The notes: generated from the letters alone by a model not told the origin. A stretch of 47,846 nucleotides of DNA from Treponema sp. (GCA_017551545.1 JAFZLJ010000157.1:1-47846); one strand, 5' to 3'. Counted from the first letter of the stretch, positions 33,647-42,363 are shown. Program-made: numbers and translations.

Positions 33647-33667
33647 TAGTACCTCATTCTTTTTCAT

Positions 33668-33696
33668 TTGCGAATAACGCATTTTGGATTTATAAT
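33668..33696 (+). promoter_or_regulatory. Promoter of the ComFB-fusion gene
   Basis: TTGCGA (33668-33673), a 17-base spacer and TATAAT (33691-33696), 28 bases before the ATG, with AAGGA between. Confidence 0.7.
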
Positions 33697-33724
33697 TAGA
33701 ATATCTCATTTTTAAGGATGCGCT

Positions 33725-34444
33725 ATGAATGTTCACAATTTAATGGAAGATCTTGTTATTCAGAATGTTGGCGAAATGTATGAACAGGTAAAAGAGGCTA
33801 AGGCTGCGTGGCTTACCTGCGACTGCGAAAACTGCCGGCTTGATACTGTAAGCTATGTTTTGAACAGGATTCCGCCTAAATATATTGTTTCGGGACGCGG
33901 TGTTACTCATGCTACGGAAACTTTGAACAACAAGCAGTTTATGGCAGATGTGAATGCGCTTATTCTTGAAGGAATGCGGACTGTAAGCTCTACAAAGCGT
34001 CCTTTCCACGGAAACGACAGACGCGAAAATACTGTTATTGCAGACGACAAACCTTCATTCAACTTTCCAACATTTACCGGAACTATTCTGGACGGCTCTA
34101 CTTTTGAACCGATTACAGGTGCAATCGTTACTATGAAAATGGACGGCAAGCCTGTAGAAATGATTGATAAAACATGGAGCAATCCATACACAACATGCAA
34201 AAGCACAAAGGGAACTTTTTCTTTCTGGGCAAAACCTATTACTGCAGAAAAAGAAGGTGAACAACAGCGATTTGTATTTACTTTTGAAATTTCGGCACAG
34301 GGTTACACAAGCACAGTTTACAATATTGGTGTGCCTGTAATAAGCGAAGCAGCATCGCGCAAGGAAATAGATTCAACCTACTTCTTAAAGCTCAAGGATT
34401 TTATTCTGTTTAAGGAAGGAATAGAAAACCCAATGGAAGACTAA
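33725..34444 (+). CDS. ComFB-domain protein with C-terminal beta domain
   Basis: A 239-residue protein. Residues 1-90 match ComFB: NLMEDLVIQNVGEMYEQ, the cysteine cluster TCDCENCRLD (C32, C34, C37) and SYVLNRIPPKYIVSGRGVTH. ComFB-domain proteins were first tied to competence, and members in cyanobacteria bind cyclic di-nucleotides. Residues about 120-235 form a second unit like a carboxypeptidase-regulatory or Ig-like domain (FTGTILDGSTFEPITGAIVT, then FSFWAKP, then FEISAQGYTSTVY). Most ComFB proteins I know are single-domain. No signal peptide, so it should be cytoplasmic, which is odd for the second domain. Its end is 11 bases from the convergent lacI gene. Confidence 0.75.
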   Translation: MNVHNLMEDLVIQNVGEMYEQVKEAKAAWLTCDCENCRLDTVSYVLNRIPPKYIVSGRGVTHATETLNNKQFMADVNALILEGMRTVSSTKRPFHGNDRRENTVIADDKPSFNFPTFTGTILDGSTFEPITGAIVTMKMDGKPVEMIDKTWSNPYTTCKSTKGTFSFWAKPITAEKEGEQQRFVFTFEISAQGYTSTVYNIGVPVISEAASRKEIDSTYFLKLKDFILFKEGIENPMED

Positions 34445-34455
34445 GGGGACGGCCC

Positions 34456-35478
34456 TTACACCGAAGCTCTTTCAATAAGACGGCATGGAATTTTGATATC
34501 GTTTGTTTCAATTTCCGTGCCGTTTATTTTTTTAAGCAGCACTACTGCAGACTCGCGGCCAATTTCTTCAAGAGGGATTTCCATAGTTGTAAGCGGCGGA
34601 GTTAAGTAGTCGCTCATTTCGCGGTTATCAAAGCCTGCAACTGCATAATCTTTTCCTGGAAGCTTGCCCTGTTCATAAAGATAGTCATAAACACCGGCAG
34701 CCATAAGATCATTAAAACAGAAAATACAGGTAAAGTCGTTTGATTTTTTGAACAGTTTGCCGCATGCCTTGTAGCCGCCTTCCCTGCTCCAGCCGCCCGG
34801 TTCAACAAGAGCCTTGTTTACAGTAAGAGCCGCTTCATTCATTGCCTTTTCAAAACCTTCAAGACGGTCACTTTCGTGCTTGTCGTCTTTTCCACCGCCA
34901 ATAATTGCAATTTTCTTGTGACCCTTTTCAATAAGATGCTTAGTCATAATGTAAGAAGATTCAAAGTCGTCAATTTTAATTGCAGGAATCTTATTGTCTG
35001 TTTCGTAGGCGTATGCAATTACAATAGGTACGCCAATTTCTTCTGTAAAATATTCAATGTCGTGGGCATGGGCTGCAATAAAAAGAATACCGTCTACTTT
35101 AATAGAAAGCATTTCATCAACAGAGTCGCGCACAGCCTTTGCATATTCAGGTGAGTCCGGAGAGTTTTCCCATTTAGAATAAAGTCGCAGGGTTTCAATG
35201 ATAGTCTTATAGCCCTGTGCCTCCAGATGGTCGAGCACGCCTTCAACAAGGTCAGGCGAACTAAAAGCACCAATATCATCAATAATCAAACCAACAGTGT
35301 TAGTCTTGCGGGCCCTTAAAGTTCTTGCCATAAAGTTTGGTTTGTAGCCGGTTTCGTCAATAATCTTAAGCACACGTTCTTTTGTCGCTTCCGAAACATT
35401 CGATTTTCCGTTGAGAATATTCGAGACAGTAGCAATAGAAACTCCGCCTTTAGCAGCAAGCTCTTTTAAGGTAATCAT
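34456..35478 (-). CDS. LacI family transcriptional repressor
   Basis: A 340-residue LacI/GalR-type regulator. The N-terminal helix-turn-helix is ITLKELAAKGGVSIATVSNI with the hinge helix region following (KPNFMARTLRARKTNTVGLI). The rest is a periplasmic-binding-protein-like ligand domain that ends ERASV. The ligand, normally a sugar or nucleoside, cannot be told. No transport or sugar genes are next to it. A LacI-type palindrome overlaps its own promoter, so it probably represses itself. The -10 box is six bases from the ATG and there is no Shine-Dalgarno. Confidence 0.9.
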   Translation of the reverse strand: MITLKELAAKGGVSIATVSNILNGKSNVSEATKERVLKIIDETGYKPNFMARTLRARKTNTVGLIIDDIGAFSSPDLVEGVLDHLEAQGYKTIIETLRLYSKWENSPDSPEYAKAVRDSVDEMLSIKVDGILFIAAHAHDIEYFTEEIGVPIVIAYAYETDNKIPAIKIDDFESSYIMTKHLIEKGHKKIAIIGGGKDDKHESDRLEGFEKAMNEAALTVNKALVEPGGWSREGGYKACGKLFKKSNDFTCIFCFNDLMAAGVYDYLYEQGKLPGKDYAVAGFDNREMSDYLTPPLTTMEIPLEEIGRESAVVLLKKINGTEIETNDIKIPCRLIERASV

Positions 35479-35484
35479 GTTTTT

Positions 35485-35513
35485 ATAGTAAAACGATTTA
35501 CGGGAAATTTCAA
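35485..35513 (-). promoter_or_regulatory. lacI-type promoter with leaderless geometry and operator
   Basis: On the minus strand TTGAAA, a 17-base spacer and TACTAT (35490-35485), then six bases to the ATG. The spacer end holds GTAAATCGTTTTAC (35501-35488), which matches its reverse complement at 12 of 14 positions with a central CG, as in LacI-family operators. Confidence 0.65.
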
Positions 35514-35550
35514 GACTTCAGGGGATAGGGAATAGTAAATAGTAAATAGT

Positions 35551-35622
35551 GGGGCGCCTGCCCCTCGCTCGCACTCCGTTGCTCACTACCCCCTCTAGCG
35601 GGGACACCCCGCAACGCCCCGC
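35551..35622. repeat. GC-rich palindromic repeat, second copy of the 4549 element
   Basis: CCCTCGCTCGCACTCCGTTG, then TCTAGCGGGGACACCCCGCA and ACGCCCC; closely matches 4549-4622. It lies between the divergent lacI-type gene and M18 aminopeptidase gene. Confidence 0.75.
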
Positions 35623-35638
35623 AGTAATCCATATTATC

Positions 35639-35667
35639 TTACAAAATCCAATTTTTTCTGTTATAAT
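35639..35667 (+). promoter_or_regulatory. Promoter of the M18 aminopeptidase gene
   Basis: TTACAA (35639-35644), a 17-base spacer and TATAAT (35662-35667), 20 bases before the ATG, with AAAAGGA between. Confidence 0.7.
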
Positions 35668-35687
35668 CATTCAAAAGGAAATTCATT

Positions 35688-37049
35688 ATGAACGAAACAC
35701 TTATCAAACAATACAAAGATTTTTTAGACAATGGAAAAACCGAGCGAGAATGTGTAGAACAGCTTGTGGCTCAGGCAAAAAAGGACGGGTTTAAGGACCT
35801 GGCTTCCTGCAGAAAAATCAAGGCCGGCGACAAGGTTTATATAACAAAGATGAATAAGGCAATTGCGCTTTTTGTAATCGGAACAGAAGCGCTCGAAAAA
35901 GGCTTGAACATTCTGGGTGCACACATAGACTCCCCTCGCCTTGATGCAAAGCAGAATCCGCTTTACGAAAAAGACAACATTACATATTTGAATACACACT
36001 ACTATGGTGGAATCAAAAAATATCAGTGGACAACAATTCCACTTGCAATTCACGGCGTTGTTTGCAAAAAAGACGGAACAACAGTAAAAGTAGTAATTGG
36101 AGAAGATGCAAAAGATCCTGTTTTCTGTATTTCAGATATCCTTCCTCACCTGGCTCAGGACCAGATGAAAGACAAGGCAAGTGATTTTATTAAGGGTGAA
36201 GACCTTGATTTAATTATGGGCTCTGCAGTTCCTTTAGATAAAAACGCACCTAAAGAAGAAAAAAAGGATAAGGAAAAAAGCAAAAAACTCATCCTTAATC
36301 TGCTTAAAGAAAAATATAATATAGATGAAGATGATTTTGAATCGGCTGAGCTTGAAATTGTACCTGCAGGAGCTGCACGCGACATGGGCCTTGACCGCTC
36401 ATTTATTCTTGCCTACGGACAGGATGACCGTTCCTGTGCCTTTAGTTCGGCTGCAGCGTTGTTTGATGTGGCAGAATCGGGTAAAAAGCTTAAGAGAACA
36501 GCCTGTTGCCTTTGCGTAGACAAGGAAGAAATAGGAAGCGTAGGTGCTACCGGTATGGCTTCTAACCTTTTTGAAAACATGGTTGCAGAGCTTATTGCAC
36601 GCACCGACAAAAATTACAGCGAATTAACTCTGCGCCGATGTCTTTCAAACTCAAACATGCTTTCTTCCGATGTAAATGCCGCCTACGACCCTATGAATGC
36701 AGGACTTTTTGACAAGGAAAATGCCTCGGTACTCAGCGGAGGAATTGCGTTCCAAAAATACACAGGCAGCCGCGGAAAGTCTGGTGCCAGCGATGCAAAT
36801 CCTGAATTTATTGCAAAAATCCGCGAGTGCATGGACAAAGCAGGCGTGCGCTACCAGATGGCAGAGCTTGGCAAAGTTGACCAGGGCGGCGGCGGAACAA
36901 TTGCCTACCACGCTGCAAAATACGGAATGAATGTTTTAGATGCAGGCGTTGCAGTTTTGAGCATGCATGCCCCATGGGAAATTGTTGCCAAAGAGGATAT
37001 CTGCCAGATTTTCGAAGGGTATAAGGCGTTTTTATCTCTTAGTCTTTAA
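35688..37049 (+). CDS. M18 family zinc aminopeptidase
   Basis: A 453-residue cytoplasmic aminopeptidase. The M18 motifs are clear: GAHIDSPRLDAK (His79 zinc ligand), a long insert with a charged helix (EEKKDKEKSKK), GQDDRSCAF (bridging Asp), DKEEIGSVGATG (catalytic and zinc Glu), SNMLSSDVNAAYDP (Asp), and MHAPWEIVAKEDI (last His). These enzymes remove N-terminal residues, often acidic ones, and form tetrahedral dodecamers. It has its own promoter and Shine-Dalgarno. Its 3' end overlaps the convergent lipoprotein gene by 11 bases. Confidence 0.93.
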   Translation: MNETLIKQYKDFLDNGKTERECVEQLVAQAKKDGFKDLASCRKIKAGDKVYITKMNKAIALFVIGTEALEKGLNILGAHIDSPRLDAKQNPLYEKDNITYLNTHYYGGIKKYQWTTIPLAIHGVVCKKDGTTVKVVIGEDAKDPVFCISDILPHLAQDQMKDKASDFIKGEDLDLIMGSAVPLDKNAPKEEKKDKEKSKKLILNLLKEKYNIDEDDFESAELEIVPAGAARDMGLDRSFILAYGQDDRSCAFSSAAALFDVAESGKKLKRTACCLCVDKEEIGSVGATGMASNLFENMVAELIARTDKNYSELTLRRCLSNSNMLSSDVNAAYDPMNAGLFDKENASVLSGGIAFQKYTGSRGKSGASDANPEFIAKIRECMDKAGVRYQMAELGKVDQGGGGTIAYHAAKYGMNVLDAGVAVLSMHAPWEIVAKEDICQIFEGYKAFLSLSL

Positions 37050-40000
37050 CCATTACTTCACTGATTGCTGTAGTTCCGTCCGCAAAGTGTGCAACAACAC
37101 AGTAGCAGCATCTAGATTCTATCTGGTCTACCGGGATTTTGTATTTTTGCGGGCTGTGATCTGTGGTAGTAAATTCCAGTAAATTATCGCCAATATGATT
37201 GTGATAGAATTCCCACTCTTCAGCAGTCCAGTTTTTACATTCAGAATAAGATTTTTCGGTAGTAAGAGTATTAACAAAAACAGGGGCATCGCTTGCAATA
37301 AGGACAGAAGATTTTGTATTTGGTAATATGTAATCATAACGTCCTGAATTTTGATTTCCTGTATAAAAGTATATAGGTCCTCCATAATATCCATTGCTGA
37401 CATATTTAGTTAAAACCTTTATGAAAGCCGGCTCTGTTGGCAAATTAGAAGCTGTAATTGTTCTCTTTCCAATTTTGCCTCCATTCGGACCATCTACCAA
37501 GGTTATACGAGTAGTATCTGGTATTGTAGCATGTTTAGCCCAAGAACCTTCAGTACTTGCATTATTTGTAACCACAAATTTATATATATCCGATACAAAC
37601 ATATTGGTTGATAAAGATCCGTTTGTGTATTCCGCTGTTGATAAAACCCATCCAGTAGAAAGCTTTTCTACAGATTCAAAAATGCGATTATACCCACCGA
37701 CTACTATTGTACGTTCGGAATAAATATTTCCAGCCTTATCTTCTGCTTCATAGATAATAGAATTGCCCCAGTTATCAAAAAGCGGAACCTGAAGACTTTC
37801 TCCATTAGCCTCGTATTCTTTCCTAGTTTCAACAACAGTTGCTTTCACTTTCTTCATTCCAGACTGCTTGTCAACTCCGGTGTATGTAATATAGTCGGGA
37901 CTATAAGTAGTTTTTACATAGGGTATTACATTATCGTATGTTGCTGCTGTTTGTTTTGATACAGAAAAAGAAGTTTCTGAAGTAAGAGAGTTGTTTTTTA
38001 TTCCCTGAACTTTTATTCCAACAGGATTTCCAAAAAGATATTCTGTTTGCACATTTACAAAAGGAGCTGAATCTGGCTTAATTATTCTTGATTGCGTACT
38101 TCCGCCACAAGTATAACCCGGGTTAGAAGGGGAATTATAAGTTGTAACCGTTACTATAAGAAGATCGTAAACACTGTAATTTGTTATATTCAGTTTTATA
38201 TCTATACCACGGTCGAGAGTTTTACTTTTTTCAAGTGAATACTTTGAACTTTTCCATTGCAGGGCAGGAGGAGTTGAAGTTGTTATTGTACTTGTATATT
38301 GTGTTTCAGACAGATCTGTCCAAAAACCATCAACATTAAAGCACAAATAAAAAGATTCATTTGAATTTATGACAAAAGGTGTTGATGTATTTGTTGATAC
38401 GTACTTTGCCTTATTTCCCCATTTTTTAATTATACTGGAAACATATCTGCAAGACTTTGAATAAAAAGTATAACTTGCCTGGGAATCACTTTTTACTACG
38501 GAAGAAATAATATCAGTTGTATAAGGAACAGTATAGTTTTGAATCGCAATATTACCCATATCATCTTTAATAGTTATCTTAAAGTGAAGTCCCGATATTC
38601 TTGAAACATTAATGGTTTTAGTCCAATAAAAGCTTTCTAAATCATCTTCATCTTCCTTCTGTCCGGCAAAAGAAAAGTCACCGGATACAGGAGATTCATT
38701 TCCATAATTATACTCATAAGACACATCAAAACTTGATGAAGGCATATCAATCAAATGACCGGCAGAATCTTCACAAAGGCACAATATCCTTTCATCCCAA
38801 CAAGAGGAATCTTCGTCACTTGCTACATAAAAAGATTTGATTTTGTTATTAAATGTAGTTGAATCAAAGTTAGTTTCATTTTTATATATATCATAAAAAC
38901 CTGTTGCATTCCCAAGATAAATATGTTCAGAAGGAATAAAAGATTTTTTTACAAGACTCAAGCTTTTTGTAGCTGAAAAATTATTGCAAGCATCAATTAC
39001 ATTTACATCAAGCTGGATTATACCATCTTCGCTCTCCATCTCGTATTTAATAATAAAAAATTTAATACCATTTCCTTCATCAAAAAAATATGTATCTGTA
39101 TCGTTTTCTTCATAGTAGACTTGATTTATGATATTACCTGATGACAAATTAGTAGCTCTATTAAGAGCTTCTTGATAGGTTTCTGTTATCTTTACTTTTC
39201 TCACTCCGCTTTCTTCATCATAATAACGCCCATAAATATATATAGTTCCGTTTGTTCTGTTCTGTAAAATATCTGAATTAGAAAGTTCATCTATTGTTTT
39301 TATAACCATTTTATCAGATTCTTGTGTTCCAAGAATATCTGTCAATTCTTCTATACTTTCCTGATATCGGGTAACAAAAAAATCAAATTCCTGTGGGGGA
39401 TTCTGTTCCACATCTTTTTTATAATGGACATAAAAACTTGAATCAGCATTTTGAGTTAATGGAAGATCCAGACCTTCGCTCTTTACCAGAATACTGTCTG
39501 AAAGTGTTACTTTGAGTTCTGTATATACTTGATTTGGAAGTTTATTTAACAAAGCTCTTTCTCTTGGGTTTAGAGTAAGTACAGTTTTATCTTCATTAAA
39601 AGAAGGCTCTTCAAAACAATCGGAATAATCTTCGTCATCTGATTTTATAGTAATATTTCCATATTTAAAATATGAGCCCACCGGAGGCTGCTGCAAGTCT
39701 TCCATCTGCATATTAAAAGTTATAACAATTGGGGTATTTGCATAAGATATTTCGCCTAAAGGCGGAGTGTGTGAAAGCACAGCAGGAATTACACGACATA
39801 AAGGTTTTATAATAATATTGTTGGCCACTTTATTAAAAGTGGCTTTTGTTGCATAAACCTGATCCGAATTTGAAGTGATTTCAGAAAATGAAATGTATTC
39901 AGAATCAAGTTTTGTAAGTTTCCCGTTAGAAGAACGTTCATAGGCTTGCCAGCCTATAAAATAGACAAAGGGATTTGCTTTGAATTCAATTGCAAAGGAA

Positions 40001-40239
40001 TCACTAATTTTTTTTGTTATAATAGATGGTGTAGTGATTTTCCCATAACTGTCATCACATTCTACCCTGATTTCATAAGAACTTGCATTTGCATAAGCAA
40101 TTACAGCTTTTATCTCATCAGCAACATCCTCTGCCTGTAAGAAATGCTCACAGCCACACAAACAGGAAAGTGCTACACATAAGAAGAGCCCCCTGAAGGC
40201 ATTCTTAACTTTTGTGTTATTCTTTCTGAGATTAATCAT
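37039..40239 (-). CDS. Very large lipoprotein with Ig-like and beta-rich domains
   Basis: A 1066-residue protein. A signal peptide with a Cys cluster (LSCLCGCEHF) gives a likely lipidation site at C28 or C30. Near residues 150-260 a SbsA-type Ig-like segment is recognisable (VLSHTPPLGEIS, then TPIVITFNMQM). The remainder is beta-rich, Ser-, Thr- and Tyr-rich and repeats forms such as RKVKITET, GMKKVKATVVE and NIYSERTIVV, as in surface Ig-like proteins that discuss tensions between body and strand edges; no enzymatic motif is seen. It lies 32 bases after parB with AAGGAG, so may share the parAB transcript. Function unknown; probably surface or periplasmic. Confidence 0.6.
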   Translation of the reverse strand: MINLRKNNTKVKNAFRGLFLCVALSCLCGCEHFLQAEDVADEIKAVIAYANASSYEIRVECDDSYGKITTPSIITKKISDSFAIEFKANPFVYFIGWQAYERSSNGKLTKLDSEYISFSEITSNSDQVYATKATFNKVANNIIIKPLCRVIPAVLSHTPPLGEISYANTPIVITFNMQMEDLQQPPVGSYFKYGNITIKSDDEDYSDCFEEPSFNEDKTVLTLNPRERALLNKLPNQVYTELKVTLSDSILVKSEGLDLPLTQNADSSFYVHYKKDVEQNPPQEFDFFVTRYQESIEELTDILGTQESDKMVIKTIDELSNSDILQNRTNGTIYIYGRYYDEESGVRKVKITETYQEALNRATNLSSGNIINQVYYEENDTDTYFFDEGNGIKFFIIKYEMESEDGIIQLDVNVIDACNNFSATKSLSLVKKSFIPSEHIYLGNATGFYDIYKNETNFDSTTFNNKIKSFYVASDEDSSCWDERILCLCEDSAGHLIDMPSSSFDVSYEYNYGNESPVSGDFSFAGQKEDEDDLESFYWTKTINVSRISGLHFKITIKDDMGNIAIQNYTVPYTTDIISSVVKSDSQASYTFYSKSCRYVSSIIKKWGNKAKYVSTNTSTPFVINSNESFYLCFNVDGFWTDLSETQYTSTITTSTPPALQWKSSKYSLEKSKTLDRGIDIKLNITNYSVYDLLIVTVTTYNSPSNPGYTCGGSTQSRIIKPDSAPFVNVQTEYLFGNPVGIKVQGIKNNSLTSETSFSVSKQTAATYDNVIPYVKTTYSPDYITYTGVDKQSGMKKVKATVVETRKEYEANGESLQVPLFDNWGNSIIYEAEDKAGNIYSERTIVVGGYNRIFESVEKLSTGWVLSTAEYTNGSLSTNMFVSDIYKFVVTNNASTEGSWAKHATIPDTTRITLVDGPNGGKIGKRTITASNLPTEPAFIKVLTKYVSNGYYGGPIYFYTGNQNSGRYDYILPNTKSSVLIASDAPVFVNTLTTEKSYSECKNWTAEEWEFYHNHIGDNLLEFTTTDHSPQKYKIPVDQIESRCCYCVVAHFADGTTAISEVMVKD

Positions 40240-40271
40240 AGTAACTTTCTCCTTGCAAGTAATTATTCTTG

Positions 40272-41240
40272 TTATTTATCACCAATCAATACTTCGTAAA
40301 TTCTATCAAAGTCTTTTTTAGAGGTAAATTTGATTTCAATGGAGCCTTTTGAAGTGTCTCCTTTGAAGTCAACGTCTTTTACACCAAAAAGGTTGCGGAG
40401 CTCCTGTTCGAACAAAGCGATATCAGGGTCCTTGCGGGTCTTTTTAGATGCAGGCTTTTTGGCGGCGGCGCGGCCTCCGTTGTTGTAGGTGTCGGCAAGA
40501 GCTTCGGCTTCACGGACAGAAAGGCCTGAGCCTACAATCTTTCCGTAAAGAATACGCATGTCGGCATCGTTCTTAACCATTAAGAGGGCGCGGGCATGAC
40601 CTGCAGAAAGCTGGCCTGCTGCAAGAGATTTCTGAATATCTTCCGGGAGCTTCAAAAGACGGATTGAGTTTGCAACTGTAGAACGGTTCTTGCCTACACG
40701 TTTTGCAACTTCGTCCTGCGAAAGGTCTCCCATCTGAATAAGGTTATAGTAAGCGGTTGCCTCTTCAATAGGGTTTAAATCGGCACGCTGGATATTTTCA
40801 ATCAAAGCATATTCAAGCTTCTGCTGTTCATCAAATTTGCGGATTTGTACCGGGACCTTGTCGAGTCCTGCCATTTTTGCAGCACGAGTACGGCGTTCAC
40901 CGGCAATAATATAGAAGGCATTATCTTTTCCTTCAATTGGTTCAATGATGATTGGCTGAATAATTCCATTCTGTTTAATAGAATCTGCAAGCTCATCAAG
41001 TTCCTTCTGTCTGAAATCAACACGAGGCTGCTTTGGATTTGGCTTAAGAGAATTTACATCACACCACAAGCCGCCGTCTGCATCTACTTCTATACAAGCA
41101 GGAACATTAGCAGGTCTTCCGCTTTTTGCAACCTGAACATTATGAAGTCCAAGTCCTGTAGAAATCAATACTTCTTCACTGGCCCCGGGATTATTTTTAA
41201 TCAATGCATCAAGGCCTTTACCTAAACCTTTTTTAGCCAC
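40272..41240 (-). CDS. parB: Chromosome partition protein ParB
   Basis: A 322-residue ParB/Spo0J. The N-terminal KKGLGKGLDALI box that contacts ParA, the CTP-binding GERRTR at 114-119, the ENIQRADLNPIEEA block, the helix-turn-helix (LSQDEVAKRVGKNRSTVANS) and a C-terminal dimer domain are all present. ParB loads at parS as a CTP-dependent clamp and drives origin segregation with ParA. I found no clear parS (GTTTCACGTGAAAC-like) in the window. It overlaps the end of parA by eight bases. Confidence 0.95.
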   Translation of the reverse strand: MAKKGLGKGLDALIKNNPGASEEVLISTGLGLHNVQVAKSGRPANVPACIEVDADGGLWCDVNSLKPNPKQPRVDFRQKELDELADSIKQNGIIQPIIIEPIEGKDNAFYIIAGERRTRAAKMAGLDKVPVQIRKFDEQQKLEYALIENIQRADLNPIEEATAYYNLIQMGDLSQDEVAKRVGKNRSTVANSIRLLKLPEDIQKSLAAGQLSAGHARALLMVKNDADMRILYGKIVGSGLSVREAEALADTYNNGGRAAAKKPASKKTRKDPDIALFEQELRNLFGVKDVDFKGDTSKGSIEIKFTSKKDFDRIYEVLIGDK

Positions 41241-41988
41241 GACGGATTACCTCCTCCGCCAGTTTTTCATAGCTCTTTGCGCCTGCACATTCAGGATCAT
41301 ACTTACAGATTGGAAGTCCGTGCGATGGAGCTTCGGAAAGACGAACGTTGCGTGGAACAATTGTATTGAAAACAACATCCTTAAAATATGATTTAACCTG
41401 AAGCACGACATCCTGAGCAAGACGAGTGCGTGAATCGTACATTGTAAAAAAGATACCGCCGATTGTAAGGTTCGGATTGATTTCTTTCTGAACCTTCTGA
41501 ACTGTCTGAAGAAGAAGTGTAATTCCTTCCAAAGCAAAATATTCACACTGCATAGGAACTAAAACAGAATCTGCAGCGGCAAGACCGTTCAAGGTAAGAA
41601 TACCAAGTGATGGCGGACAATCGATAAGAATAAAATCGTATAAAGGCTTAAGTGGTTCAAGTGCGTTTTTAAGATAATATTCCCAGTTTTCCTGATCAAC
41701 AAGCTCAATTGCAGCACCAGACAAATCAATAGAAGCACTGATTGCATCGAGGTTTGGAATTGAAGATTTTTTTACAGCAGACTGAGGTGTAGCTGTTCCG
41801 GCAAGAAGTTCATAAATTGTAGGCTTGTCTTTAGAAACTCCAACACCACTGGACATGTTACCCTGAGAGTCAAAGTCAACAAGCAGAACCTTTTTGCCTG
41901 CAAGGGCGATGTATGCGCCGATATTTATTGCGGAAGTGGTTTTACCAACGCCACCTTTTTGATTTACAAATACGATTGTTTTAGCCAT
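41233..41988 (-). CDS. parA: Chromosome partition ATPase ParA/Soj
   Basis: A 251-residue ParA of the short chromosomal type, without an N-terminal helix-turn-helix. The deviant Walker A is KGGVGKTT (about 10-17), followed by VDFDSQGN (switch I) and the Walker B DFILIDCPPSLG. It binds DNA and ATP as a dimer and is stimulated by ParB. No Shine-Dalgarno is seen before ATG 41988; TATACT (42001-41996) is seven bases away, so a leaderless message is possible. Confidence 0.95.
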   Translation of the reverse strand: MAKTIVFVNQKGGVGKTTSAINIGAYIALAGKKVLLVDFDSQGNMSSGVGVSKDKPTIYELLAGTATPQSAVKKSSIPNLDAISASIDLSGAAIELVDQENWEYYLKNALEPLKPLYDFILIDCPPSLGILTLNGLAAADSVLVPMQCEYFALEGITLLLQTVQKVQKEINPNLTIGGIFFTMYDSRTRLAQDVVLQVKSYFKDVVFNTIVPRNVRLSEAPSHGLPICKYDPECAGAKSYEKLAEEVIRRG

Positions 41989-41995
41989 AGAAAAC

Positions 41996-42001
41996 AGTAT
42001 A
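41996..42001 (-). promoter_or_regulatory. -10 box of parAB
   Basis: On the minus strand TATACT, seven bases before the ATG of parA; -35 hexamer weak. Divergent from the ncRNA promoter at 42010-42037. Confidence 0.5.
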
Positions 42002-42009
42002 ACAATTTT

Positions 42010-42037
42010 TTGGAAAAAGGTATACTAGAAGTATAAT
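42010..42037 (+). promoter_or_regulatory. Promoter of the structured RNA
   Basis: TTGGAA (42010-42015), a 16-base spacer and TATAAT (42032-42037). Transcription would start near 42044. Confidence 0.6.
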
Positions 42038-42043
42038 CATATT

Positions 42044-42228
42044 GGAACTAATAGGAAAAAAACATCGGATCTTGTAATAAAAAACTGCTCCCGCGTGGAA
42101 CCTGAATTTGCTCCACCGAGAAAGCGGAATAGAAATTATTCTACCGTGCAAACCTGCCTGCGGCAGCCTTGCACTTCCCGCTTTCTAAGTTCCGCAACTT
42201 CAGAACCCCCGCTCCGCAGTTTTTTATA
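42044..42228 (+). ncRNA. Candidate structured RNA, possibly 6S RNA
   Basis: About 180 bases with no open frame and abundant pairing. Outer stem AAAAAACTGC (42079-42088) with GCAGTTTTTT (42216-42225). Inside: hairpin GTGGA/TCCAC, a stem GAGAAAGCGG with CCGCTTTCT that encloses two hairpins (GAATAGAAATTATTC; and GTGCAA...TTGCAC with inner CTGCCTGCGGCAG), and the hairpin AAGTTCCGCAACTT on the 3' side. Length, a closing stem ending in a U tract, an open C-rich region next to it, and an apical stem all recall 6S RNA, but I cannot confirm the family. It does not show SRP, tmRNA or RNase P signatures. It lies between parA and a methyltransferase gene. Confidence 0.5.
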
Positions 42229-42316
42229 AATGGTTCTTTTTTTTTCTACTGTTTCATTATATAAACATACTTCTGGATATAACTTGTCTAAAAATTGTTA
42301 TACTGTTTTAAAACCC

Positions 42317-42344
42317 CGTCATTGCGAGCGGAGCGTGGCAATCC
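42317..42344. repeat. Half element of the CGTCATTGCGAGCG family
   Basis: CGTCATTGCGAGCGGAGCGT then GGCAATCC; related copies are at 44399-44430 and 45581-45668. It lies just upstream of the methyltransferase start. Confidence 0.85.
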
Positions 42345-42363
42345 AGTGGGTAAAGAGGCCTTT

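Noticed and set aside
33250..33657. Minus-strand frame of 135 codons across the inverted repeats
   Set aside because: It is composed of repeat sequence and GC-rich element, has no family features and no ribosome-binding site.
42044..42228. tmRNA, SRP RNA or RNase P RNA
   Set aside because: No tRNA-like ends with CCA, no GGTCAGGTCCGGAAGG-type SRP core and no RNase P GAGGAAAGUCC-type motif.
40240..42300. parS site beside parAB
   Set aside because: I found no sequence close to TGTTTCACGTGAAACA.
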